Source: CAYRWR01 sp964428015
Lineage (GTDB): Bacteria; Spirochaetota; Brevinematia; Brevinematales; CAYRWR01
DNA length: 64,000 bases
Assembly: GCA_964428015.1 (NCBI GenBank)
Contig: CAYRWR010000018.1
Span: 1 to 64,000, forward strand
Direction: 5' to 3'
Below are positions 51,763-60,655 of the stretch, piece after piece (position 1 is the first letter of the stretch; every line of letters begins with the position of its first letter). The notes under the pieces were generated by a model. That model had not been told where the DNA came from. It did not search any database and saw only the letters and a program-made list of their open reading frames with translations. The translations under genes were made by a program, and so were the position numbers.

Positions 51763-53523
51763 ATGGCTAAGGTTAAAGTTACCGACCTGGTACTAAGAGA
51801 TGGGCACCAGTCCCTGTTTGCCACCCGAATGCTGACTTCAGACATGCTGCCTGTGGCAGATCAACTTAATAAAGCCGGATTCTGGTCTTTGGAAACCTGG
51901 GGCGGGGCCACATTCGACTCCTGTATCCGTTTCCTGAACGAAGACCCCTGGGAAAGAATCCGTACCTTGAAAAAAGCCATGCCCAATACGCCCATGCAGA
52001 TGCTGTTAAGAGCTCAAAATCTGTTGGGATACCGTCATTATGCTGATGATGTAGTAGAAAAATTTGTGGAAAGAGCCGCTGTAAACGGTGTGGACGTTTT
52101 CCGAATTTTCGACGCTTTGAATGACCCCCGTAATATCATGACCAGCATCAAAGCAGTAAAAAAAGCCGGTAAACATGCTCAGGGTACCATTTCCTTTACA
52201 GTATCGCCGGTAGATACCGCTGAAAAATATATTGAACTGGCCAAGCAGATGCAGGAAATGGGCGCTGATTCTATCTGTATCAAAGATATGGCTTCATTAC
52301 TTAAACCGTATGAAGCATACGACCTGGTAAAAGGTATGAAAAAAGCGCTGGATATTCCCATAAACCTGCACAGCCATGCTACTACCGGTATGTCTGTGGC
52401 AGCCCTGGTAAAAGGTGTGGAAGCCGGAGCAGATATGATCGACACAGTAATTTCCAGTATGAGTATGGGTACTTCCCACTCACCCACAGAGACTATGGTG
52501 GAAATTTTCAAAGGCACTGCCTATGATACCGGCCTGAATATGAAACTGCTCCTGGAAATTTCAGCTCATTTCCGTGAAGTACGTAAAAAATACAAACAAT
52601 TTGAATCATCCTTTTTGGGTGCTGACACTCGTATTCTGGAAGCGCAGATCCCTGGCGGTATGTTGTCCAACATGGAAAAACAGCTCAAAGACCAGGGCGC
52701 CGGCGACAAGATAGATGCTGTATTGGAAGAAATGGCTGTCGTCAAAAAAGACTTTGGCTATCCTCCTCTGGTCACCCCCAGCTCCCAGATCGTAGGTACT
52801 CAGGCTGTATTTAACGTCCTGTTTGGCCGTTATCAGAACCTGACTGCTGAATCCAAAGATCTCCTGGTCGGTAAATACGGCAAGACAACCGCACCTGCCA
52901 ATCCTGAGCTGGTAAAAAGAGCTCTCAAAGAACTGGGTATGGAAAAAGCCATTGACCATCGTCCTGCTGATGATATCCCCAATGAATTACCAAAGATAGA
53001 AGCTGAACTGAAAGAAAAACTGGGGGTGAAAAAAGTCGACATTGATGATGTACTGACTTACGCTCTCTTCCCACAGGTCGCACTGAAATTTTTTGAGACC
53101 AGAGCCAATGGACCTGTCAAATTTGAAGCTGCACCGGAAACCCCGGCTGCGGCCAGCCCCGCTAAATCAGGCAGTGCCGCTAAGTATGTAGTAAATGTGG
53201 ATGGAAAGGATTATTCCGTTAGTGTTCGTGATGAAGGTACCATGGTAGTGACTGAATCTGCCAAATCATCCTCCACTACCCCTGTCTCAGAATCGAAGGT
53301 ATCTGCTGATACCTATACCGCTTTAGAAGCACCAGTCGCCGGTACTGTACTCAAATTAGGCAAAGAAAACGGTGATGCAGTAGTCAAAGGTGACATTATT
53401 CTAATGGTGGAATCCATGAAGATGGAACTTCCCATTAAAGCGACAGTAGATGGAAAGATAAAGTATCTGGTAAAAACTGGTGATCAGATTCAGGCTCACC
53501 AGGTCATTGCAGAAATAGGTTAA
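51763..53523 (+). CDS. oadA: Oxaloacetate decarboxylase alpha subunit (biotin carrier)
   Basis: The 586-residue subunit transfers the carboxyl group of oxaloacetate to biotin. The carboxyltransferase TIM barrel has LRDGHQSL (Asp at 14), KDMASLLKPY with the catalytic Lys, and the metal-binding NLHSHATTGM. A linker rich in Ala/Pro/Ser follows at about 450-500. The biotinyl domain ends the protein with ESMKMELP, biotin on K553. With oadG and oadB it forms the Na+-pumping decarboxylase. A biotin ligase gene is not in the window. Confidence 0.95.
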   Translation: MAKVKVTDLVLRDGHQSLFATRMLTSDMLPVADQLNKAGFWSLETWGGATFDSCIRFLNEDPWERIRTLKKAMPNTPMQMLLRAQNLLGYRHYADDVVEKFVERAAVNGVDVFRIFDALNDPRNIMTSIKAVKKAGKHAQGTISFTVSPVDTAEKYIELAKQMQEMGADSICIKDMASLLKPYEAYDLVKGMKKALDIPINLHSHATTGMSVAALVKGVEAGADMIDTVISSMSMGTSHSPTETMVEIFKGTAYDTGLNMKLLLEISAHFREVRKKYKQFESSFLGADTRILEAQIPGGMLSNMEKQLKDQGAGDKIDAVLEEMAVVKKDFGYPPLVTPSSQIVGTQAVFNVLFGRYQNLTAESKDLLVGKYGKTTAPANPELVKRALKELGMEKAIDHRPADDIPNELPKIEAELKEKLGVKKVDIDDVLTYALFPQVALKFFETRANGPVKFEAAPETPAAASPAKSGSAAKYVVNVDGKDYSVSVRDEGTMVVTESAKSSSTTPVSESKVSADTYTALEAPVAGTVLKLGKENGDAVVKGDIILMVESMKMELPIKATVDGKIKYLVKTGDQIQAHQVIAEIG

Positions 53524-53536
53524 CAGGGAGAACCGG

Positions 53537-55066
53537 ATGAAAATCAAGCCTCTCCTGTCCAATCTGTCACGAGCTGCAATTGCTGTACTGTTATTGGGTA
53601 TATTGGGCTTCTTTACTGCACAGAGCCGGGGTATGTTTGCATCAACCAACACCAATAAAAACATAGTGCCAAATGTAACCCTTGTCACCAATGCTACAGC
53701 TGTCAAAAAAGAAGAAAAAACCATTGTATCCAATGGAAACCTGATGAATTTCTCCGTGCCGCGCCTGATACAAAGTATTTCCAAAAGTTCCGGTATTTTT
53801 GCATTCTTTACAGAAAAAGAAGAAGTGATTACTATCCGGGATGCAGTACATGGAGAAGACCAGAAAAAGGTACTTTTAGAGACTAAAATCATTGCTGATA
53901 ATAAAATTGATTTTACTACAGACGATAACATGCACTACCAGATGTCCCTCGAAGAATACAACAAGAGTGTAGCCCGGGCTTTCGGCTGGCAAAAATTCAT
54001 TATGATCATCATCGGTTTTGTATTACTGTTTCTGGGTATTGCCAAAGGTTTCGAGCCACTTCTTCTGGTACCCATTGCTTTTGGAACAATCTGGGTCAAT
54101 ATTCCCATCGCGGGTTTGGGTGATTCTCATGGTTTCCTGCGTATTATTTTTGAATCAGGCATTAAGAATGAGCTTTTCCCTCTGATTATCTTCATGGGTG
54201 TAGGTGCAATGACGGACTTCGGACCACTGATTGCCAATCCCAAGACTGCGCTTCTGGGAGCAGCTGCTCAGTTTGGAATATTCGGTACTCTGGTGGGCGC
54301 TATAGCCCTGAATCTGATCCCTGGTATCAATTTCAGCATGATGGAAGCCTGCGCGATTTCCATTATTGGCGGAGCTGACGGCCCTACTTCTATCTATGTG
54401 GCTTCCAAGCTGGCACCCAATCTCATGGGCAGTATTGCTGTGGCAGCCTATTCCTATATGGCATTGGTGCCATTGATACAGCCGCCTATTATGAAATTCC
54501 TGACGACCAAAAAAGAACGTCTCATACATATGAAGCAGCTGAGACCGGTATCCAAAATAGAAAAAATAATATTCCCTCTTATTGTATTAAGCTTGTCTGC
54601 CCTGCTTTTGCCGGCTGCTGTACCCCTCATGGGTGCCCTGACCTTCGGAAACCTGGCCAAAGAAAGCGGTGTAGTGGAGAGATTATCCAAGACTATGGCC
54701 AATGAACTTATCAATATAGTTACCATCTTCTTAGGTCTGGGTGTTGGAATGCAGATGGCTGCCTTTAAATTTATGCAGCCTGCCTCACTGGGAATTCTTT
54801 TCCTGGGTCTGATCGCTTTTTCCTTCGGGACAGGTGCCGGAGTGCTATTTGGCAAAATAATGAATTTCTTTTCCAAAGAACCGATCAACCCCCTCATTGG
54901 TGCAGCCGGCGTATCTGCTGTGCCTATGGCGGCTCGTGTGGTTAATAAAGTCGGTATGGACGAAGACCCGGGTAATTTCCTGCTCATGCATGCCATGGGT
55001 CCTAATGTAGCAGGCGTTATCGGATCGGCTATTGCGGCCGGTGTGATGATAGCCCTTTTTATGTAA
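53537..55066 (+). CDS. oadB: Oxaloacetate decarboxylase beta subunit with N-terminal extension
   Basis: The 509-residue subunit decarboxylates carboxybiotin and pumps Na+ out. The usual core (about 150-509) has FEPLLLVPIAFG, MGVGAMTDFGPL and the conserved Asp of IIGGADGPTSIYV, with about nine membrane helices. The first 145 residues are an addition: one membrane helix at 12-28, then a soluble stretch (KNIVPNVTLVTNA to DDNMHYQMSLEEY) probably outside the inner membrane. Usual beta subunits are 370-440 residues. The ATG follows AGGGAG, 13 bp after oadA. Confidence 0.94.
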   Translation: MKIKPLLSNLSRAAIAVLLLGILGFFTAQSRGMFASTNTNKNIVPNVTLVTNATAVKKEEKTIVSNGNLMNFSVPRLIQSISKSSGIFAFFTEKEEVITIRDAVHGEDQKKVLLETKIIADNKIDFTTDDNMHYQMSLEEYNKSVARAFGWQKFIMIIIGFVLLFLGIAKGFEPLLLVPIAFGTIWVNIPIAGLGDSHGFLRIIFESGIKNELFPLIIFMGVGAMTDFGPLIANPKTALLGAAAQFGIFGTLVGAIALNLIPGINFSMMEACAISIIGGADGPTSIYVASKLAPNLMGSIAVAAYSYMALVPLIQPPIMKFLTTKKERLIHMKQLRPVSKIEKIIFPLIVLSLSALLLPAAVPLMGALTFGNLAKESGVVERLSKTMANELINIVTIFLGLGVGMQMAAFKFMQPASLGILFLGLIAFSFGTGAGVLFGKIMNFFSKEPINPLIGAAGVSAVPMAARVVNKVGMDEDPGNFLLMHAMGPNVAGVIGSAIAAGVMIALFM

Positions 55067-55095
55067 AAAAATAACAATATTCTCAGGAGGAATAC

Positions 55096-56913
55096 ATGGG
55101 AAAAAATACCCCTACTACCAAGAACAAGAAACTCCTGGACTGGGTGAAGGAAGTCGAAACCCTGACCCAGCCGGACTCTGTATACTGGTGCGACGGTTCA
55201 CAGGCTGAATATGATGAAATGATCAAGATTACAGTAGACAGCGGCTTAGCCACTCCTCTGAAAAAACCTGGCTGTGTACTTTTCCGCTCTGACCCCTCTG
55301 ATGTCGCCCGTGTGGAAAACCGTACCTATATCGCTTCCAAGACTCAGGAAGCAGCTGGTCCTACCAATAACTGGATTGACCCTGCTGAACTGAAAAAGAC
55401 CATGAAAAATCTGTACAAGGGCTGTATGAAGGGACGTGTCATGTATGTGATACCTTTCTCCATGGGACCTGTGGGATCTGATATCGCCAAAATCGGTATT
55501 GAGATCACCGACTCCGCTTACGTGGTTGCCAACATGCACATCATGACCCGCGTGGGATCAAAAGTAATGGATGTCCTGGGTGAAAAAGGAGAATTTATTC
55601 CTTGTCTGCATTCTGTGGGTAAACCTCTTAAACCCGGTGAAAAAGACAACGGTGTATGGCCCTGTGCTCCCCTGGAAGATAAATATATCTCCCACTTCCC
55701 TGAAACCCGGGAAATCTGGAGCTACGGCTCAGGTTACGGCGGCAACGCTCTGCTGGGTAAAAAATGTCTGGCCCTGCGTATTGCCAGTGCGGTAGCCCGT
55801 GATGAAGGGTGGCTGGCCGAACACATGCTGGTCCTTAAAATCACTAACCCCAAAGGTGTGAAAAAATATGTCGCAGCTGCTTTCCCTTCTGCCTGTGGAA
55901 AGACCAACCTGGCCATGCTTATCCCTACCATCCCTGGCTGGAAAGTAGAAACCATCGGTGATGACATCGCATGGATGAAATATGGTTCAGACGGCAGACT
56001 TTATGCCATCAATCCAGAAGCCGGTTTCTTTGGTGTAGCACCCGGTACATCTATGGATTCCAACCCCAATGCCATGCATTCTATAGCAAAGAACACTATC
56101 TTTACCAATGTAGCACTGACTGAAGACAAAGATGTGTGGTGGGAAGGCATCGGATATGATGCTCCTGGTAAACTCATAGACTGGACAGGAAAAGATTGGG
56201 TTCAGGACAAAGGAAACAAAGAGCAAAAGCCTGCTGCTCACCCCAATGCACGTTTCACAGCACCTGCTTCCCAGTGTCCTGCTATCGCTCCTGAATGGGA
56301 AGATCCCAAAGGTGTGCCCATTGATGCCATCCTGTTTGGCGGTAGACGCCCCAGCACGATTCCTCTGGTACATCAGGCCAAGAGCTGGAATCACGGGGTC
56401 TTCATGGGGTCTATAGTAGGTTCAGAAATCACAGCTGCAGCCCTTGACCTGAAAGCTGGTACTGTCCGCCGTGATCCCTTTGCTATGCTGCCTTTCTGCG
56501 GATATAATATGGGTGATTATTTTGCTCACTGGATCAAAATTGGTAAAAAGTCCACTGAAGAAAAGCTGCCTAAGATCTTCTTTGTAAACTGGTTCAGAAA
56601 AACCAAAGAAGGTAAATGGCTGTGGCCCGGATATGGTGAAAACAGCCGTGTCCTGAAATGGATCTTCGAGCGTACCAATGGCGAAGGTAAAACTGTAGAA
56701 ACTGTTATCGGATATATGCCTGCTGTAGACGGTATTGACCGTCCTGAAGGAGTATCAGAAGCAGATATGAAAGAACTACTCTCTGTGGATGTAGAAGGCT
56801 GGAAGAAAGAACTGGACGACGTGAAAGCCAATCACTATCCTAAATTTGGTGACAAACTGCCCAAAGAACTGATGTCTGAACTGAAAGGACTGGAAGAAAG
56901 ACTATCCAAATAA
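55096..56913 (+). CDS. pckG: Phosphoenolpyruvate carboxykinase (GTP)
   Basis: The 605-residue enzyme interconverts oxaloacetate and PEP with GTP/GDP. Marks of the GTP form include FPSACGKTNLAM (P-loop and catalytic Cys) near 265, and FGGRRPSTIPLV near 418. The total length is typical. It follows oadB by 29 bp, with GGAGG upstream, so it is the fourth gene of the oad operon. The pair gives the cell two uses of oxaloacetate: Na+ pumping and PEP formation or CO2 fixation. Confidence 0.97.
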   Translation: MGKNTPTTKNKKLLDWVKEVETLTQPDSVYWCDGSQAEYDEMIKITVDSGLATPLKKPGCVLFRSDPSDVARVENRTYIASKTQEAAGPTNNWIDPAELKKTMKNLYKGCMKGRVMYVIPFSMGPVGSDIAKIGIEITDSAYVVANMHIMTRVGSKVMDVLGEKGEFIPCLHSVGKPLKPGEKDNGVWPCAPLEDKYISHFPETREIWSYGSGYGGNALLGKKCLALRIASAVARDEGWLAEHMLVLKITNPKGVKKYVAAAFPSACGKTNLAMLIPTIPGWKVETIGDDIAWMKYGSDGRLYAINPEAGFFGVAPGTSMDSNPNAMHSIAKNTIFTNVALTEDKDVWWEGIGYDAPGKLIDWTGKDWVQDKGNKEQKPAAHPNARFTAPASQCPAIAPEWEDPKGVPIDAILFGGRRPSTIPLVHQAKSWNHGVFMGSIVGSEITAAALDLKAGTVRRDPFAMLPFCGYNMGDYFAHWIKIGKKSTEEKLPKIFFVNWFRKTKEGKWLWPGYGENSRVLKWIFERTNGEGKTVETVIGYMPAVDGIDRPEGVSEADMKELLSVDVEGWKKELDDVKANHYPKFGDKLPKELMSELKGLEERLSK

Positions 56914-56930
56914 GAGATTCTAAAAACAAA

Positions 56931-56961
56931 AACACCGGGCTGTATAGCCCGGTGTTTTTTT
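56931..56961 (+). terminator. Rho-independent terminator of the oad-pckG operon
   Basis: An 11-bp stem AACACCGGGCT/AGCCCGGTGTT with a 4-nt loop ends in a run of T, 18 bp after the pckG stop. Confidence 0.92.
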
Positions 56962-56969
56962 ATGAAAAT

Positions 56970-57404
56970 TTAAATATTTAAATAGGAAGAATGAATAGGC
57001 TGAGGTATGCTGTTACGGATGATAAAACCGCCTGTCTCAAATTCTCCTATCATGACTTTTCCTAATTTAGCGGTAATCTGTTCATGCAGTCCCTGGAGAT
57101 CAAGTCCCCAAATCTCCAGCTCTGACCAGGGTAGAGAGTATTCATCATCCAACATATCCAAAGCCTGTAGAAAATCTGAAGCCTTGTCACTGTTACTTTT
57201 TGGGTCAATGAGACTGAGACCTGTATCCAGACCGACTAAATAATTATCATCTTCCCATATATGATTGGCTATTCTGCGGTTAAACGAAGTATCCAGGAGC
57301 CAGACGGACATGTGATTTACTCGCTCAGACAGATCTTTGGTGCAGCAATCTTCCAGAATTATTAAGATTTTGATTGCCTTCATATAAATAGCATACACCA
57401 GCAT
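56970..57404 (-). CDS. Protein of unknown function
   Basis: The product is 144 residues from the first ATG; an ATG at 57383 (MKAIKILIIL) is an alternative start, and neither has a good ribosome binding site. It is acidic, with WLLDTSFNRR, LVGLDTGLSLIDPKS and EIWGLDLQGLHEQI. No family is recognised. It lies 32 bp behind a second unknown gene, and the two may form a pair. Confidence 0.6.
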   Translation of the reverse strand: MLVYAIYMKAIKILIILEDCCTKDLSERVNHMSVWLLDTSFNRRIANHIWEDDNYLVGLDTGLSLIDPKSNSDKASDFLQALDMLDDEYSLPWSELEIWGLDLQGLHEQITAKLGKVMIGEFETGGFIIRNSIPQPIHSSYLNI

Positions 57405-57436
57405 ATGATTATTTCAAGTATGACACCTAAATATAT

Positions 57437-57958
57437 TCACTCATTTTTATAAATAAACCAGAGCTGGTTTTTATCCTGATCAGGTGTAATTTCGAGGTTT
57501 TCCATAATACCAATAGGTTCAACCCCCAATGCTGACTGTGCTTCAATAATTATTTCTTCAATGGGTAAACCTTCCAGAAATAATTCATAAGCAATTTCAG
57601 GAGCATATATACTTTCGGGCACAAAAAGAACCTTATGGGGATTTAATTCCTTTACAAACTGCTCGATTTCCTGATGTACAGATATTCTGTAATTTTTAGA
57701 AACGGAGAATCTATCCCAATCCCACTTTTCTAGATTCAGTACACAACAATAATCCATAAAAGCGATTCGCAGAGTATCGTTGCCGCAAAGGATTTCAATC
57801 TTACCGTCTTCATCTATGTCTCCCAGTGACCATTTAATTCCCTCTTTAGTAAAATCCAGCAGATCAGGAAATGCAGACTCGTTCCACTTTTTGAGGAGAG
57901 TAACCAGATTATAAAGTGGAATTTTATGATCCAGGATAATATAAATTCCAGCTGACAC
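57437..57958 (-). CDS. Protein of unknown function
   Basis: The 173-residue product starts with GTG after AGGAG (7 bp). It is acidic and has WSLGDIDEDGKIEILCG, a D-x-D-x-D-G-like loop that could bind calcium, and a later EIIIEAQSALGVEP. It has no signal or membrane segment. I recognise no family. It is adjacent to the other unknown gene downstream. Confidence 0.65.
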   Translation of the reverse strand: MSAGIYIILDHKIPLYNLVTLLKKWNESAFPDLLDFTKEGIKWSLGDIDEDGKIEILCGNDTLRIAFMDYCCVLNLEKWDWDRFSVSKNYRISVHQEIEQFVKELNPHKVLFVPESIYAPEIAYELFLEGLPIEEIIIEAQSALGVEPIGIMENLEITPDQDKNQLWFIYKNE

Positions 57959-58000
57959 TATTTGCTCCTAAGATGTGCTATAGTTTTTTTAGCTCTCAGT

Positions 58001-58816
58001 TCAACGGGGTACCAATTCCAGATTGAGGAGACGTTTGGCATTATCAAAGAAAATCATGTTTTCAGTTATGGCACCCAGATCCAGAGATTTAATTTTCTCA
58101 ACTATTACACCGGGATGCTGCCAGGGATAATCACTGCCAAACAAAATTTTATAAGGCCCATGACCAAAAATAATTTCTTTCATCTGCCAGTCTTCCATTT
58201 CATGGCAATAAGCGGTATCCAGATAGACTTCATGCAGTCCCATGACATATTTTGCAACATCTTCCCACATCCTATACCCTCCCATATGTGCCAGTACAAC
58301 TTTGAGCTCACTGGAAAACATGCCTACCTGGCCTAGTCTCTGCGGAGTGGCGTGAACCGTTTTAAATGGGAGGTCTTTACCGGCGTGCAGGAGTAGAATC
58401 ATTTTATTTTTTAAACAAGCTTCGTAGATAAAAAACATGTCCGGGTCATCCGGATAAAAACTCTGGTACTCAGGATGCATTTTGATACCGCGCACACCAT
58501 GTCCGGCTAAAAATGCGATTTCTTCTTCTACATCCCCGACTTCGCGAAACATGGGGTGCATGGCTCCAAAACATAAAACCTGCGAATTTTTTCGATTGTG
58601 TTCTATCATGGCACGATTGATTTTTTTTACCTGATCGGCATCGGTAGCTACCGGCAGATTAACGGCATAGTCAATATGATATTTATCCATCATGTTTTCA
58701 ATAGACTCAAGCCTGCCATTGCCTATAGCTTTAACCTGGGCAGCTTTTTCTATACCTTCAATGGTGTACTCAGCAATGTTGTCCGGAAAAAAATGCAGAT
58801 GGAAATCAATCAGCAT
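58001..58816 (-). CDS. Metal-dependent amidohydrolase (COG2159 type)
   Basis: The 271-residue protein has the TIM-barrel amidohydrolase signature: HLHFF near the start, KMHPE at about 130, the ligand His of LLHAG and VLAHMGG, and GSDYPWQHP with the catalytic Asp. Members hydrolyse or decarboxylate small cyclic or carboxylate compounds. The substrate is unknown. It is the last gene in the unit with the von Willebrand lipoprotein, aroB and the ferritin-like gene. Confidence 0.88.
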   Translation of the reverse strand: MLIDFHLHFFPDNIAEYTIEGIEKAAQVKAIGNGRLESIENMMDKYHIDYAVNLPVATDADQVKKINRAMIEHNRKNSQVLCFGAMHPMFREVGDVEEEIAFLAGHGVRGIKMHPEYQSFYPDDPDMFFIYEACLKNKMILLLHAGKDLPFKTVHATPQRLGQVGMFSSELKVVLAHMGGYRMWEDVAKYVMGLHEVYLDTAYCHEMEDWQMKEIIFGHGPYKILFGSDYPWQHPGVIVEKIKSLDLGAITENMIFFDNAKRLLNLELVPR

Positions 58817-58837
58817 ACGTTACTGTAATTTGCTCCT

Positions 58838-60646
58838 TTATATCTTTACCATCGCAGCTGCTAATACCTCAGAACTTTGTATATCGATCAGCCGTATCAT
58901 AAGTACACTGGTACCGCCCACAAAATATAGTTTCCCGGCAAGTAAAGTGTCTGCCTGTGTCAGTTGTTTGATTTCACTGGTAATAGTGACACCCGCCATA
59001 TTCAGCTGTAACTCCTTCATTATGGCTTCCAGATTTTTTCTGTCAACTACTTTTAAGAATTTACCCTGAAGAATTATTTCTTCGCTCAAGGTTGCAATGT
59101 GTTCGCTTAACCCTTTCAGACTTTCCGTTTCAGGTGTGGGAGGCAGTATCATTACCGTACTGACTCCCTGTTTATCAGCGGCGATTTGCTTTTTGATCTG
59201 CTGTAGGGCGTTATCTACTCTTCTGTACACCAGGTCTTTGCTGTCTGTGAAAGTATAATCTTTCTGGATTACGGCAATCACTTTATTGTCAGCCTGGGTA
59301 TATATTTCCCTTTTGACATTATCTACCACGATGTCGTCCAGACTGCGTGATTCATAATTACTGCCGGTATGATGGCTGACTTTCCCTTTATCTTCTTTCG
59401 TGGCCTCGCCTTCACTTTCCCCGGTCTCACCATAGGTAAGGAAGATAAATCTGCCTTTGGTAGCCTGGCTCAGCATACGCAGATGGCCTTCTCCGGTGAC
59501 ATCCAGACCGCTGGCTCCAATGGTAAAGACCTTGATACGTTCACGTGCACAATCCTGTATGACCTTTACCATCCGCTTGGTTTCTCCATAGCGTGCGGGG
59601 GCATCCGTGACCACAAAAGCCAGACGGATAGAATTTTTCTTCCAGTTCAGTTTAGTGGTCTGCTCCATTCCTGACCATAGATCTTCGGGAAAATCACCCC
59701 CTCCACCCGCTGTCACTGTGAACAGAAAATTTTGAAATTTCTCCAGATCTTCAGTAAGTTTAAAAACCTGGGTAAGATATTTATCTCCCTGATCTTTGTA
59801 AAGAACCATGCCAAAACGAAGGTTAATATTGGAAACAGGCAGCTTCATAATACGGGAATAAATAGACACCAGAGTATCCTGCAGCATGGAGATCTCGTCG
59901 CCCATACTGCCGGTGGTATCCATCACAAAAACAATATCCAGGTCTATCTGGTCCCAGCCAGTTCTCTGAGTAGGTAGTTTCACTTCAATCCGGTCATATA
60001 GTCCGGCATTAATACTGATATTGGTGCTTATCCCCTGGTACTTGATAGTTATCTGGGAATCTTCCTGCTGCTGACTCTGCGGATCAACAGAGTCAATATA
60101 TAAAATACCCTCTCCATCCTGATAAGTGAGTATCTTCTGAGTTTCATATTTTAATTCAGCATTCCAAAGCGGCAGATCATTCTGATCAACCACAGCTACA
60201 ATAACTCTGCGGGAAAACTGTTTAATTAAATCTACCTGCTCTGCTTCTGATGGATATTTTGTGGTTAAAAAATCCATGTAATACTGAAATTCTTCATTGT
60301 CATCATGTTCACCCGCCTGCGGAATATTGAGCTTGTGTTCAACAGTATTTTTAGAATCTGTGATTTTACCTGTGTCTTTTTTTATATCTGAGATAGTACT
60401 TTCTACATCAGGGGTGATCCTGTCATCAGCTATATCCATATCTTTTTTGTTTTTATCCATAATGAGATAATCTTCAGTAGCATCTTCTGAAATTATTTTA
60501 TCTTTTTTCTTACTTTCTGAATCCACAGTTTTAGTTGAAATTACTGTGTCGGACGGTTTGGGGGATACTTTTACCGAAGCGGCACAAGCAGAAATAAAAA
60601 ACAAGAATATCACCCAGACACCGATTCTCCAAAGACGATTTTTCAT
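58838..60646 (-). CDS. Lipoprotein with von Willebrand factor A and CsgG-like domains
   Basis: The 602-residue product has a lipobox ISAC (Cys at 21), then a Lys/Asp/Ser-rich linker (30-120). A von Willebrand factor A domain (about 230-400) has the metal site DTTGSMGDE, TAGGGGDFPED and FVVTDAPARYG. The C-terminal part (about 455-602) resembles CsgG/FlgO-type domains (LSEEIILQGKFLKVVDRKNL, GTSVLMIRLIDIQ). It may mediate protein contact or assembly at the cell envelope. It starts 10 bp after aroB, with AGGAGG upstream. Confidence 0.88.
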   Translation of the reverse strand: MKNRLWRIGVWVIFLFFISACAASVKVSPKPSDTVISTKTVDSESKKKDKIISEDATEDYLIMDKNKKDMDIADDRITPDVESTISDIKKDTGKITDSKNTVEHKLNIPQAGEHDDNEEFQYYMDFLTTKYPSEAEQVDLIKQFSRRVIVAVVDQNDLPLWNAELKYETQKILTYQDGEGILYIDSVDPQSQQQEDSQITIKYQGISTNISINAGLYDRIEVKLPTQRTGWDQIDLDIVFVMDTTGSMGDEISMLQDTLVSIYSRIMKLPVSNINLRFGMVLYKDQGDKYLTQVFKLTEDLEKFQNFLFTVTAGGGGDFPEDLWSGMEQTTKLNWKKNSIRLAFVVTDAPARYGETKRMVKVIQDCARERIKVFTIGASGLDVTGEGHLRMLSQATKGRFIFLTYGETGESEGEATKEDKGKVSHHTGSNYESRSLDDIVVDNVKREIYTQADNKVIAVIQKDYTFTDSKDLVYRRVDNALQQIKKQIAADKQGVSTVMILPPTPETESLKGLSEHIATLSEEIILQGKFLKVVDRKNLEAIMKELQLNMAGVTITSEIKQLTQADTLLAGKLYFVGGTSVLMIRLIDIQSSEVLAAAMVKI

Positions 60647-60655
60647 TATGACCTC

